The notes: generated by a model not told the origin, from the letters alone. Positions 46,312 through 55,469 are shown, counted from the stretch's first letter. The stretch: 64,000 nucleotides of DNA from Haliclystus octoradiatus (GCA_916610825.1 OU744449.1:20801344-20865343), one strand, 5' to 3'. Translations and numbers: made by a program.

Positions 46312-49137
46312 ATGGGTGAAGAAGAAACTACTCAGGAGAGGCTGTTATTCTTGCCAATTACGGCACCTAGATTAAATAGTGCTGATCGAGAAGATGTTGC
46401 TCTTTTTATGAGAAAATATCATCAGTATGAAAGTCTTGTTAGAGAAAGAACGGATAGCGGAGCGGAGAGAGTTATTCCGTTGACGATAAAAGCATGCATC
46501 GAGCCTCTGCTTTTGAAAGCTATAGCGAAATACGAGTTGAACGTTGCACTTGAAGATTTAAGTGAAAATGCTATTAAAGATTTTTTGACAAGCAAATTGA
46601 ATGTAGCTGATAATGGCAGTTTACCCGATGTTGAAGCTATATTAAAAAGGGAGTTGAAAATGGACCTTAGTATCAGGGACAGTGACGCGCGTGTGCTGAA
46701 ATTATTTCGTGATGCCGATAATATTTTAGAGTTACACGGAATTGAATCTTTATTTGAAAAGGCATCGAATAAGAAACTTATGGTAGAATGTATTGTCTAT
46801 GCTGTTCAACCAGCGCCATTGAGAAACACTCTGAAGTCAGAATTAAAATTACGTCATTCAGAAGCGAAAAAGGACACTGGTAAGTTGTTTGCTTTATTGA
46901 AGGATTTAGCAGCAAAGTTTGACTTATTTAACTTTGACAAAACGCCATCCAACAAAAAGGGAAATGACTCACCCACTACAGTTAAGGGAGTGGTTGTGAA
47001 AACGTCAACCAAAACCTGTTGGCATTGTAAAGGAAATCACTTAAGGTCTGATTGTCCGAATATTAAGCAAAAGAACAATACTCAATCTGACACTAACACT
47101 GCTAAAAAGGGACCTCGAGATGGTTGTTTAAAATGTAAGGGAGATCATTGGTTGAATAAATGCCCTGATGCCTCTGAAGTTGAAAAAAAGGAACTTTTAA
47201 GTGCGTTTACTAAGCCTTCTACAACACGCCAGGGAACAACTTATTCAAATTCAAATGTTGAAAATGTTAACGCTAAGAAAATTGATGTTAAGGGCCAACA
47301 AAATCGTGACCAAAACGTTTTAATAAATGGTCAGATAAGTGCCAAATATGTGTTAGACACTGGAGCGGAAGAAACGTTTATCTCTGAAGCATTAGCAAAT
47401 GATATTTCAAAGAATACTTCGGCTTTTATTGAGCCTTTATTAAAGCCGCCAAGTGTGCTGTACGCTAAGAAAGGATCTAACATAATTGCCGAAAAAAAGA
47501 TATGTGTTGATTTGGAGCTTACAACAAATGCCGGCTTATTAATTGTTAGAAAAGTTAATTGCATTATTCTAAATGATATGTTAGATGAGATTTTATTGGG
47601 AAAGCCTTTGTTGCAAACACTTGGCATTGACGTAGATGCTATGATTGCCGCCTTAGCAACGCAACAAAGCACCGTTTCTCAAACTGAATTGAAATCAATA
47701 CATTATGTTTCACCTGTTAATGATAATGAGGTGAATGATTGTAATGAGACAAAGAATATTTGTATTGGTCCTAATTGCCAAGACGAGGCATTGAAAACTG
47801 TTTTAAATAATTTACCTGAAGGCTTGACCGCAAACAACAGGTCGGCCTTATCAGATCTTGTTACAAAGTACGGTGACTTATGGAGGGTAAATTTAGGCCC
47901 GGACGAGCCAGCCCTAGTTACACCGATGACTGTAGATATACCTGATGTGGAGCCAATTAGATGTCGTCAACGTCGTTACGCACCGAGTCATCAAGATTAT
48001 CTCCATGATCATGTCAAGAAACTGGAGGCTTATGGTCTTGTTAGAAGGAACACCAAAGCAAAATGGGCGTCACCTGCGTTTGTTGTATCCTCTGGAAATG
48101 GAAAAACTCGCACGGTTGTTGACCTCCGGGCAGTAAACAATGTCACTAAGAGAACTGTTTGGCCTATGCCGAATATTGAAGTACTGCTACTACAACAGTT
48201 ACAAGGTATGAATGTATTTGCAAGTCTAGATTTGTTTAAAGGATATTGGCAAAGTCCATTAGATGTCAGTTCACAAGAATACCATTCTTTTATGACACAT
48301 GAAGGGGTTTACACACCCACTAGAGTAATAATGGGAGCTACGGATAGTGTACAATACTTTCAGTCCATGATGCAGTCTATTATTGATGAGAGTCCCTACG
48401 CTGATTACATTTTGGTATGGGTAGATGATATACTAATATTTGCACCTGATTTTGATACATTACTGAGAGTTCTGGACTCGCTATTTGGTTTGTTAGAAAA
48501 GTACAAATTAAAAGTCAATGCAATGAAAAGCTGTTTGTACAAAACATCAATGCGTTGGTGCGGTCGCATCATATCTTCAGAAGGGATTAAATTTGATCCT
48601 TCTCGTATTGATGCGTTAATAAATTTGAGTTTACCACGCACTGCTGCACAACTGCAGCAATTTATTTGTGCACTAAATTGGATGAGAACCAGTCTCCCTA
48701 ATTTTGCTGAGCTGGTATCTCCTTTGAGAGCGCTATTGGAGAAAGCATTTACTTTATGTGGATCTCGTACTAAGAGAAGTGCAGCTACAATTTTACTAGA
48801 TGACTTGGGATGGGATGAAAACGCTAGCAAGTTGTTAGAACAAGCCGTAACATTAGCTCATTTGGATTCTGAGAAGGAATTATGCTTATTTACCGATGCT
48901 AGTATTGATTTTTGGTCGATTGTTGCTACTCAAGTACCACAAGGACAGTTGTCCTTACCAGTTGATCAACAAGAGCATGAACCGTTGGTGTTTATGAGTG
49001 GTAAGTTTACTGGATCTTCTTCTCGTTGGTCTATTGTTGAAAAGGAGGCGTTCCTATTATTGAAGCAGTTGACCGCCTTGATTACCTGTTATTGCGACCA
49101 CAAGGATTTCGGATTTTTACGGATCATCGTAACTTGA
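46312..49137 (+). CDS. Gypsy A gag-protease-RT-RNase H, broken by a one-base shift
   Basis: 941 open codons. The first ~230 residues are a gag capsid-like region. Two zinc knuckles follow at about residues 236 and 272 (CWHCKGNHLRSDC and CLKCKGDHWLNKC, CX2CX3HX4C). The aspartic protease motif DTGAEETF starts at about residue 349. The reverse transcriptase has VVDLRAVNN, LDLFKGYWQ and the catalytic VWVDDILIF around residue 704. RNase H starts with FTDAS at about residue 860. Near 49053, in GCGTTCCTATT, one base is missing, so the last ~28 codons here are out of frame. The true RNase H continues in the next frame. The start ATG at 46312 sits about 80 bp after the LTR. Confidence 0.9.
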   Translation: MGEEETTQERLLFLPITAPRLNSADREDVALFMRKYHQYESLVRERTDSGAERVIPLTIKACIEPLLLKAIAKYELNVALEDLSENAIKDFLTSKLNVADNGSLPDVEAILKRELKMDLSIRDSDARVLKLFRDADNILELHGIESLFEKASNKKLMVECIVYAVQPAPLRNTLKSELKLRHSEAKKDTGKLFALLKDLAAKFDLFNFDKTPSNKKGNDSPTTVKGVVVKTSTKTCWHCKGNHLRSDCPNIKQKNNTQSDTNTAKKGPRDGCLKCKGDHWLNKCPDASEVEKKELLSAFTKPSTTRQGTTYSNSNVENVNAKKIDVKGQQNRDQNVLINGQISAKYVLDTGAEETFISEALANDISKNTSAFIEPLLKPPSVLYAKKGSNIIAEKKICVDLELTTNAGLLIVRKVNCIILNDMLDEILLGKPLLQTLGIDVDAMIAALATQQSTVSQTELKSIHYVSPVNDNEVNDCNETKNICIGPNCQDEALKTVLNNLPEGLTANNRSALSDLVTKYGDLWRVNLGPDEPALVTPMTVDIPDVEPIRCRQRRYAPSHQDYLHDHVKKLEAYGLVRRNTKAKWASPAFVVSSGNGKTRTVVDLRAVNNVTKRTVWPMPNIEVLLLQQLQGMNVFASLDLFKGYWQSPLDVSSQEYHSFMTHEGVYTPTRVIMGATDSVQYFQSMMQSIIDESPYADYILVWVDDILIFAPDFDTLLRVLDSLFGLLEKYKLKVNAMKSCLYKTSMRWCGRIISSEGIKFDPSRIDALINLSLPRTAAQLQQFICALNWMRTSLPNFAELVSPLRALLEKAFTLCGSRTKRSAATILLDDLGWDENASKLLEQAVTLAHLDSEKELCLFTDASIDFWSIVATQVPQGQLSLPVDQQEHEPLVFMSGKFTGSSSRWSIVEKEAFLLLKQLTALITCYCDHKDFGFLRIIVT

Positions 49138-50606
49138 TGTACATTTTTGATCCTTTTACCGTAAATGCTACTATTAAACGTCACGTTGCTGATCGATTAC
49201 AACACTGGGCGTTGAGTTTGATGTGTTACAATTACAGAATTGAGCATATACCTGGAGAATTAAATGTATGGTCGGATTTGTTAACCCGCTGGGGAGTTGA
49301 CTGTATTACAGATACTGTTACTGTAAAAGCTGTTATTTGTACGCCTGATGCTACTAAGTCTTTGTTTGAGCCAGAGACATGGCCTTCATTGGCAGAACTT
49401 GTTGACTTACACGACAATGGCACTCCTGACTCAACATTTGCGAGAGATGGCGGAGGATTGTACCGAAATCACAACAATGCAATATGGATTCCCGAGGACC
49501 ATGATATTCGCTATCGGTTATTGATTATTGCTAATGCTGGTGCCAGTGGTCAGAGACGCAGTGAAGCTATGATGTCAATACTGAAGAGCCGGTTTGCATG
49601 GAAAGGTATGAAACATGACGTATCTATGTTTTGTAAGTCTTGCTTGCATTGTTTATTGGCTGATGGTCAGACTATTATCCCGAGACCTTTTGGTGATGTA
49701 ATTCATGCAGATGCACCAAACGAAGTGATTCATTTTGATTATCTGTTTATGAGGAAACGTGATGAACATTGTCCATATTCTTATGCTGTGGTTCTTAAAG
49801 ATGATTTCTCTGGATTTGTTGAACTGATACCAACAGCAACAGCTGATTCTCAACCAGTTGTACACGCCCTCATTGATTGGTTTAAAAGGTATGGAATTGT
49901 TAAAATGTGGGTATCTGATCAAGGGACTCATTTTCTGAATGTTGTAATGGAAGAATTGAGAAGATTGATGCACGCTCAGCATCATTATGTTACGGCTTAT
50001 TCGCCATGGGCAAACGGTACTGTCGAAAGAGTGAACAGAGACATATTGTTTATTGTTCGATGTATTTTATCAGAGTTGAGATTGACTGAAACTACTTGGT
50101 CTGATGTACTACCTTTGGTCCAGTCTGCTATCAATCACAGTCCATCTCGTTACCTTGGAAACCGAGCACCTGTTACTGCTTTTACTGGGTTGCCAGCAAG
50201 TTCACCCCTTGATTGTATTTATGTACCTCGATTAGAGACGTCTTTACAGCTACCAACTACTGATGCTATTAAAGCAAAAATTGATGAATTGAAGGATTCT
50301 TTACAAGCCATGCATAGTGAGATTACTGCGTGTAAAGATAAACGTCGACAAGAAAATGCTCAGCTACGATCAAACAGTAAAGCTGTGAAACCCGTGAATT
50401 TCCGTGAAGGAGATTTTGTTTTGGCGTCACGAGTCTTAAATAAATCTGGCGGAAAATTGAGAGTAAAATGGCAAGGTCCAATGCGTATTACGGAAGTTGT
50501 GAATCCGTATGTCTACGTAGTCGAGAGTCTGATTAACGGAGAAAAAAAGACTTGCCATTCGAGTCGTCTTAAGTATTATCATGACGATTCATTAAATGTT
50601 ACATAA
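49056..50606 (+). CDS. Gypsy A RNase H end and integrase (second frame)
   Basis: Continues the polyprotein after the one-base shift. It opens with the RNase H end (FTDHRNLMYIF and HWALSLMCYNYRIEHIPGE). Integrase follows, with catalytic Asp in HFDYLFM, Asp in VSDQGTHF and Glu in NGTVERVNRD. It ends with a GPY/F-like module (KWQGPMRITEVVNPYVYVVES). Counting from the Leu codon at 49092, the two His expected in the zinc-binding HHCC motif are replaced by Asn148 and Gln154, while the Cys pair (CKSCLHC) remains. A TAA at 50604 ends the frame four codons before the element B insertion. The chromodomain beyond it is in the same frame. Confidence 0.88.
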   Translation: MIEAVDRLDYLLLRPQGFRIFTDHRNLMYIFDPFTVNATIKRHVADRLQHWALSLMCYNYRIEHIPGELNVWSDLLTRWGVDCITDTVTVKAVICTPDATKSLFEPETWPSLAELVDLHDNGTPDSTFARDGGGLYRNHNNAIWIPEDHDIRYRLLIIANAGASGQRRSEAMMSILKSRFAWKGMKHDVSMFCKSCLHCLLADGQTIIPRPFGDVIHADAPNEVIHFDYLFMRKRDEHCPYSYAVVLKDDFSGFVELIPTATADSQPVVHALIDWFKRYGIVKMWVSDQGTHFLNVVMEELRRLMHAQHHYVTAYSPWANGTVERVNRDILFIVRCILSELRLTETTWSDVLPLVQSAINHSPSRYLGNRAPVTAFTGLPASSPLDCIYVPRLETSLQLPTTDAIKAKIDELKDSLQAMHSEITACKDKRRQENAQLRSNSKAVKPVNFREGDFVLASRVLNKSGGKLRVKWQGPMRITEVVNPYVYVVESLINGEKKTCHSSRLKYYHDDSLNVT

Positions 50607-50613
50607 GAGTTAA

Positions 50614-50618
50614 AAGAG
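50614..50618. repeat. Target-site duplication AAGAG, left copy
   Basis: AAGAG immediately before the 5' LTR of element B; the second copy is at 54838-54842. Confidence 0.92.
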
Positions 50619-50784
50619 TGTCGTATTACGTAATTGTTATTCCTGTATATATAACCTCTTTATATTAACCTCGTTTTGATGTAGACTATAAAAGTAGATG
50701 TTCTTTATTAATAAGATTAGATTATGTTGGATCTCGCGTTGTACTCATTGACTCATGAATATCTTTAATCATTGTCATACGACA
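50619..50784 (+). repeat. 5' LTR of Gypsy element B (166 bp)
   Basis: Reads identical to 54672-54837. Contains a CTATAAAAG TATA-like promoter motif at about 50686. Confidence 0.95.
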
Positions 50785-50833
50785 AATTGGCGCTGCGAGT
50801 TATAAAGTACAAAGAATCTTCGCTGACATTGCG

Positions 50834-53800
50834 ATGGACCGAAAAAGAATTTTAGTCTTAGATGATGTCGAGAAAGCAAACGCTTGGTTTGCTTCGTTTA
50901 ATGCTAAATGCCGTCGCGATCATCTTGAAGATGGTGATCTTTCCAAAGACGGGTATTTAGAGCAAACTGATATGTTCATAGCAATGTGTGGAGAGACATC
51001 ATATATCACATTGTCAAGATTGGTTACACCAAAGAAGCTTGAACAAATGCCATTTGCTGACATTTATGCTATCGCTTGTAAATACATAGAGCCAAAAGAG
51101 CGTTTTTTGATTGCTGAACGCACTACATTTTTAGCAATACGACAATTGCCAGATGAGTCAGTAGAAGATGTCTACACTAGAATCAATTATCAAAGTGAAA
51201 GATGCGACTTTTCACGGTTCAAAGAAACATTGGACCAATCAGAAGAGTTAACGAAATTGGTTTTTATAAACTGCTTCAACGATGTCAAAATCACCAGGGA
51301 GTTGCTGGATTATATACGACTAATGCCAACGGCTACTTTTGAGGATTTAAGAGAACGTGTCCGCCTCTACGATATGACGCAGACATTTCTACAACGAACG
51401 ACATTACCTAATGAAGGAAAAGTGGTCGTTAATTATGTTAAAAGCTCAACCAACAAAGCTTCAAACAGTCATAAATGCAAATTCTGTGATGGGACACACC
51501 CTCCGCGTGCTTGTCCGGCTTTCAACAATAGATGTGGTTATTGCAACAAACGTGGGCACCTTGAACAGTGCTGTTATAAAAAGAAGAAAGACACCGCGAA
51601 GGTAAATCATGTAGCAGTGGACCATGACAGTGACGCCAATGACGATGTCAACGATGTAGCCATTATTTTATGCTGTGATGATGTCAATAATACAAGTCTA
51701 TCTACTGAAGATATTAGTATTAACAACGTGAAAGTGAGAATGTTAAAAGACACTGGCGCCTCATGTTCTGTTCTGTCACGTAAAGTTTGGGAACAGTTGG
51801 ATTGTCCTCCGCTCACTCCAAGCAATCGTAAGCTCAAATGTTATGATGACCACGAGTTATCAGTAATCGGTAGCTGTAAATTAAATGTAGTTCAACATAG
51901 CGTAAATACTTCTATCACATTTTATGTAGTAGAGTCTAATAGAAATTATGGCCTGTTGGGTCGTGATCATGTTAGTGACCAGATGGTTAATTCCGCAGAT
52001 GATGATGATGTGAAGCCACTCCCTTACATAACTGGTGTTTTAGCTTCTATGAAATTAAAGCAGGGTGCTGAGCCAATGTTTTGCCGTGCTAGACCTGTTC
52101 CACTCCCACTCCAAACCGCTGTAGACCTAGAGCTAACTCGGCTAGAGAGGATGGGGGTTATTGAGCCGATTGAATCGGGCGGGGCAGAAAATGCATCTCC
52201 TGTTGTTTGGATAAAAAAAAAATCGGGTGGATTACGAATGTGCGCAGACTTTAGTGTCCATGTAAACAGCAAAATCTTGTTCGATGATTACCCTCTACCG
52301 AATTCTGAAACAATTTTTGCAAAAATGGATGGTGCACGTTTCTTCGCGAAAATTGATTTGCAATCCGCCTATTGGCAAGTAAAACTCGACGATAACGCGC
52401 GAAAATTATCTATTATCAACACTAGTAAAGGCCTTTATAGCGTAACCCGCTTACAAATGGGCATGCGCAACAGTTCGGCTATTTTTCAACATGTAATTGA
52501 AGATGTCCTGCAAGGTTTAAAGGGCACAATTGCTTATCAGGATGATGTCCTTATTTATGCCACTACTGAAGAATCTTTAAACAAACGTTTGAACGCTGTA
52601 ATGGAACGGTTTAAATCACGGCGGCTTTCTATTAATATGGAAAAATCCACGCAGCGTGTTTCTGAAGTTTCGTTTTTGGGCTATCGCATATCAGCTTCTG
52701 GTATTCAACCAGATTATCGCCTTGTCAATAAAATTAACAGCATGCGTCTTCCTCAAAATAAAAAAGAAATTGAGTCATTTGTTGGTTTGGTGAATTTTTT
52801 TGGGCGTTTCATACCAAACTTTGCAGACAAAATAAAACCGCTAAATTTATTACGCAAAAAAGAAACCGCTTTTGAATGGAATAATGATTGTGCTCGTTCG
52901 TTTGAAAATCTCAAATCTGAACTTTCAAGTAAACCAATTGTTCAACCATATTCGTTGCTAAAAGAAGCGACATTGACCACTGACGCATCAGACCATTGTA
53001 TTGCTGGTGTCCTCACACAGGATAGCCAACCTGTTATTTTTATTTCAAAATCCCTTACTCCAGCTGAAAAAAAATACTCTGCAACTGAAAGGGAAGGTCT
53101 CGGTATTGTTTGGTGCGTAGAAAGGCTGCGTCAACTGCTCTTAGGTCGTCATTTCACACTTATCACGGATCATAAGGCTTTGATCCAATTATTTGGTGCT
53201 TATCAACCAATTCCAAAAACTGCTTCGGCACGAATCAGTCGGTGGGCCATAAAATTAATGGCGTTTGATTTTAATATTCAACACAGGCCCGGAACTGAAA
53301 TCTGTCATGCTGATGCATTATCTCGCCTTTCAGTGTCTTCCACCCTTTCCCGCGAAGACATTGTTGCTGCTGTCGAAGTCACACGTAGCTGTGACGAGGC
53401 TTTTCTTCAGCCAGTTATTGCTTTTTCCGATTTAAAAAATGCTACTCATCTTGATGTCATCGCACAATCTCTAAAAGGGCGTATTATTTCGGGCAATTGG
53501 GCCAATCCCAGTGAAGCTGAGCGTCCATTTGCGCGTTTGAACCAAAATTTAACTATACATAACGACGTTATCTATTTCGGTTCTATTGCTTTTATTCCTG
53601 CATCGCTCCGCCGTTCAATTCTCGAAAAAGCACATTCTACCCACCAAGGTATAAATGCAACCCAGCGCTTTCTCTCAAAGAGTGCTTGGTGGCCAGGCAT
53701 GGCTCGTGACATAGACCGCTATGTATCTTCTTGTGAACAGTGCTGTACTTTGCGCCCTAAGACTGCTAAATCAGTACATGAATGGCCAAAAGCTGACCCT

Positions 53801-53974
53801 TGGGAAAGATTACATATGGATTTCGGCCATGTTCCAGATATCGGAAATGTTTTAATGATTGTTGATGCTGGTAGCGGCTGGATTGAAGCTTTCCGATGTC
53901 CAGACCGATCCACTCCAAATATTATTCGAATATTTTCACACTTTTTGCCCGTTTCGGTGTTGCAAAACACTTAG
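50834..53974 (+). CDS. Gypsy B gag-pol polyprotein up to integrase (1046 codons)
   Basis: A compact gag occupies the first ~210 residues. Zinc knuckles follow: CKFCDGTHPPRAC at about residue 215 and CGYCNKRGHLEQCC at about residue 234. Protease DTGASCSVLS starts at about residue 306. The reverse transcriptase has LRMCADFSVHVN, KIDLQSAYWQ and catalytic YQDDVLIY with Asp570. RNase H has TTDASDH and TDHKALIQLF. The integrase zinc finger is complete (H-x3-H, C-x2-C, with WWPGMARD between). The first catalytic Asp is in LHMDFGHV. The frame leaves the protein at about 53945, where TTTTT has five T and the family pattern needs six. The last ~10 codons are therefore spurious. It resembles Mag-type Gypsy elements common in invertebrates. 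Confidence 0.92.
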   Translation: MDRKRILVLDDVEKANAWFASFNAKCRRDHLEDGDLSKDGYLEQTDMFIAMCGETSYITLSRLVTPKKLEQMPFADIYAIACKYIEPKERFLIAERTTFLAIRQLPDESVEDVYTRINYQSERCDFSRFKETLDQSEELTKLVFINCFNDVKITRELLDYIRLMPTATFEDLRERVRLYDMTQTFLQRTTLPNEGKVVVNYVKSSTNKASNSHKCKFCDGTHPPRACPAFNNRCGYCNKRGHLEQCCYKKKKDTAKVNHVAVDHDSDANDDVNDVAIILCCDDVNNTSLSTEDISINNVKVRMLKDTGASCSVLSRKVWEQLDCPPLTPSNRKLKCYDDHELSVIGSCKLNVVQHSVNTSITFYVVESNRNYGLLGRDHVSDQMVNSADDDDVKPLPYITGVLASMKLKQGAEPMFCRARPVPLPLQTAVDLELTRLERMGVIEPIESGGAENASPVVWIKKKSGGLRMCADFSVHVNSKILFDDYPLPNSETIFAKMDGARFFAKIDLQSAYWQVKLDDNARKLSIINTSKGLYSVTRLQMGMRNSSAIFQHVIEDVLQGLKGTIAYQDDVLIYATTEESLNKRLNAVMERFKSRRLSINMEKSTQRVSEVSFLGYRISASGIQPDYRLVNKINSMRLPQNKKEIESFVGLVNFFGRFIPNFADKIKPLNLLRKKETAFEWNNDCARSFENLKSELSSKPIVQPYSLLKEATLTTDASDHCIAGVLTQDSQPVIFISKSLTPAEKKYSATEREGLGIVWCVERLRQLLLGRHFTLITDHKALIQLFGAYQPIPKTASARISRWAIKLMAFDFNIQHRPGTEICHADALSRLSVSSTLSREDIVAAVEVTRSCDEAFLQPVIAFSDLKNATHLDVIAQSLKGRIISGNWANPSEAERPFARLNQNLTIHNDVIYFGSIAFIPASLRRSILEKAHSTHQGINATQRFLSKSAWWPGMARDIDRYVSSCEQCCTLRPKTAKSVHEWPKADPWERLHMDFGHVPDIGNVLMIVDAGSGWIEAFRCPDRSTPNIIRIFSHFLPVSVLQNT

Positions 53975-54582
53975 TTTCCGATAATGCGCAAGAATTCGTC
54001 AATGACGCTATTGTTTCATGGCTAGCCAAATCTGGTTGCTACAAATCTGAATCACCCGCCTATTTCCCTCGCGCTAACGGCCTTGCAGAGCGGTCGGTCC
54101 AAACAGTGAAGCGTGCCATGAAAGCTTGGCATCGCAATATGCGCGTTTCTTTCGATATGTTTCTAAACAAGATTTTGCTGGTACACAGAACTACTTCGAA
54201 TGCTCGCGGAGAATCACCGGCACAAATTTTAATGGGGAGAAATCTCAGAGTCCCTTTTGTTTCCGATCATGTACCCGGAGACATTGTAATGTATAAGCCA
54301 ACAAATTCCACACCCTCTCGGAAAGCTGCATTTGTTGTTGCAAAAGGATCAAACACAGCGTGGTTAAAATTGGGGGAGAGAACAGTATTAGCTTCGAACA
54401 ATCAAATTGGCAATGCCCCTGTAGACTGCAATTTAGAACAAACAAGTAGGACTAGCCCCACACCCGATACAACATCATCATCAGCAGTTCAACCAGCTGA
54501 TTCAAACATATCTTCACCACATATGTCAATACGGCGTTCATCAAGAATTGTTCGTCAACCAAATCGTTTTGGTTATAGTTAA
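53896..54582 (+). CDS. Gypsy B integrase C-terminal part (second frame)
   Basis: The authentic reading starts near 53945, after the one-base shift; the first ~17 codons overlap the other frame. It has the second catalytic Asp (HLVSDNAQEF) and the Glu (NGLAERSVQTVKRAM). A PGD-VMYK strand follows, then a Ser/Thr/Pro-rich tail ending in RRSSRIVRQPNRF. That ending is common in this type of element. No chromodomain belongs to this element. Confidence 0.9.
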   Translation: MSRPIHSKYYSNIFTLFARFGVAKHLVSDNAQEFVNDAIVSWLAKSGCYKSESPAYFPRANGLAERSVQTVKRAMKAWHRNMRVSFDMFLNKILLVHRTTSNARGESPAQILMGRNLRVPFVSDHVPGDIVMYKPTNSTPSRKAAFVVAKGSNTAWLKLGERTVLASNNQIGNAPVDCNLEQTSRTSPTPDTTSSSAVQPADSNISSPHMSIRRSSRIVRQPNRFGYS

Positions 54583-54671
54583 TAAATAAAATAGATTAAT
54601 TAATTAATTAATTTGGTAAAAAGACAACATCAGTAATAACAATATTTGCTTTAATTTAGATAAAGGGAAGT

Positions 54672-54837
54672 TGTCGTATTACGTAATTGTTATTCCTGTA
54701 TATATAACCTCTTTATATTAACCTCGTTTTGATGTAGACTATAAAAGTAGATGTTCTTTATTAATAAGATTAGATTATGTTGGATCTCGCGTTGTACTCA
54801 TTGACTCATGAATATCTTTAATCATTGTCATACGACA
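54672..54837 (+). repeat. 3' LTR of Gypsy element B (166 bp)
   Basis: Identical by eye to the 5' LTR. It is preceded by the purine tract at 54662-54670 and followed by the AAGAG duplication. Confidence 0.95.
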
Positions 54838-54842
54838 AAGAG

Positions 54843-55079
54843 CAAATCGCACATGATGACATAGGATTTATTGTAGAGGATATCTTACGTGTAAGATTCA
54901 ATGAAGACTACGATCGATGGGAATTGTATATTCAATGGCAGGGATTTGAAAGTGGAGAAAATTCATGGGAGCCATTCAGCACCCTATGGCTTGATGTGCC
55001 AAAGTTGATTGAAAACTATATAAACAAGAGTTGCGATAACTTAAAGTTTAAAAATTATGTTAAAGGACTGCTATCATAA
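54843..55079 (+). CDS. Chromodomain tail of Gypsy element A, cut off by the nested insertion
   Basis: About 78 codons with a chromodomain pattern: VEDILRVRFNEDYDRWELYIQWQGF, then ENSWEPFSTL. It contains the aromatic and acidic positions of the fold (the W in YIQWQGF and the W in SWEP). In chromoviruses this module follows the integrase and guides insertion to marked chromatin. Here it is in frame with the integrase across the element B insertion, but a TAA at 50604 lies between them. Either the stop is a mutation or the chromodomain was no longer made. Confidence 0.85.
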   Translation, partial: QIAHDDIGFIVEDILRVRFNEDYDRWELYIQWQGFESGENSWEPFSTLWLDVPKLIENYINKSCDNLKFKNYVKGLLS

Positions 55080-55103
55080 ATAATCTGCTGTAACCTTAGT
55101 TTT

Positions 55104-55115
55104 AGAGGAGGGAAA
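55104..55115 (+). other. Polypurine tract of Gypsy element A
   Basis: AGAGGAGGGAAA directly abuts the 3' LTR start at 55116, the position needed for priming plus-strand DNA. Confidence 0.85.
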
Positions 55116-55290
55116 TGTAGCGAGGCTATCCTCGTTTTGGTTTGAAGCCAACGCCCTTTATTAATATTTCTTGCTGTTTGCTGTATTTCAAGTTAGTTAG
55201 TTTTTGCTATGACTCAGAACAGTTGTTGTTACCATGTGACTTGTTGTCTTGGTTCATTTTACTGTTGTTTTTTGTGTGGCACACACCACA
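55116..55290 (+). repeat. 3' LTR of Gypsy element A (175 bp)
   Basis: Matches 46055-46229 with one base changed. It is followed by AATC (55291-55294), the target duplication, after which the BEL frame resumes. Confidence 0.93.
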
Positions 55291-55294
55291 AATC

Positions 55295-55363
55295 ACATTC
55301 AAAGTCAGAGATTTGGAAAAGGTTGAAGAATTAATTAACAATATATATGAACTACTAGTATAG
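55295..55363 (+). pseudogene. Downstream piece of the interrupted BEL frame
   Basis: Continues the frame that was open up to 46054 (FKVRDLEKVEELI) and ends at TAG 55361-55363. The following AATAAA at 55470 and CAA run suggest the transcript end of the deleted BEL copy. The usual BEL RNase H and integrase are absent. Confidence 0.6.
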
Positions 55364-55469
55364 TTAACACAATTAACACATTTTAATTTTATGCTTTCTT
55401 TATGTATTTAAAGGATATATGTAAGTGGAAGTTTTACTTTCCTATATAATCCGGTCAGTATTTTTGACA

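Larger units (their letters stand above)
50619..54837 (+). mobile_element. Gypsy element B (LTR retrotransposon, 4.2 kb), nested in element A
   Basis: Flanked by 166-bp LTRs that read as identical, beginning TGTCGTA and ending TACGACA (a 7-bp terminal inverted repeat). It has 5-bp AAGAG target duplications. It sits between the integrase and chromodomain of element A. A probable primer-binding site starts TGGCGC at 50788 and a purine tract AAAGGGAAG lies at 54662-54670. The pol frame is intact except for one base in a T run in the integrase. This is the youngest insertion of the nest. Confidence 0.95.
46055..55290 (+). mobile_element. Gypsy element A (chromovirus-type LTR retrotransposon), split by element B
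   Basis: Bounded by 175-bp direct LTRs starting TGTAGCGAGG and ending CACACACCACA, with AATC target duplications. About 5.0 kb without the nested element. Order: LTR, short leader, gag-protease-RT-RNase H, integrase, chromodomain, purine tract, LTR. It is inserted inside the BEL reverse-transcriptase frame. One base differs between the LTRs, so it is young but older than element B. A one-base frameshift and a stop before the chromodomain break the polyprotein. Confidence 0.93.

Noticed and set aside
47331-47672. Minus-strand open frame opposite Gypsy A
   Set aside because: Antisense shadow of the protease and RT linker region, with no family resemblance.
48405-48830. Minus-strand open frame of 141 codons
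   Set aside because: Antisense of the reverse transcriptase and RNase H of Gypsy A.
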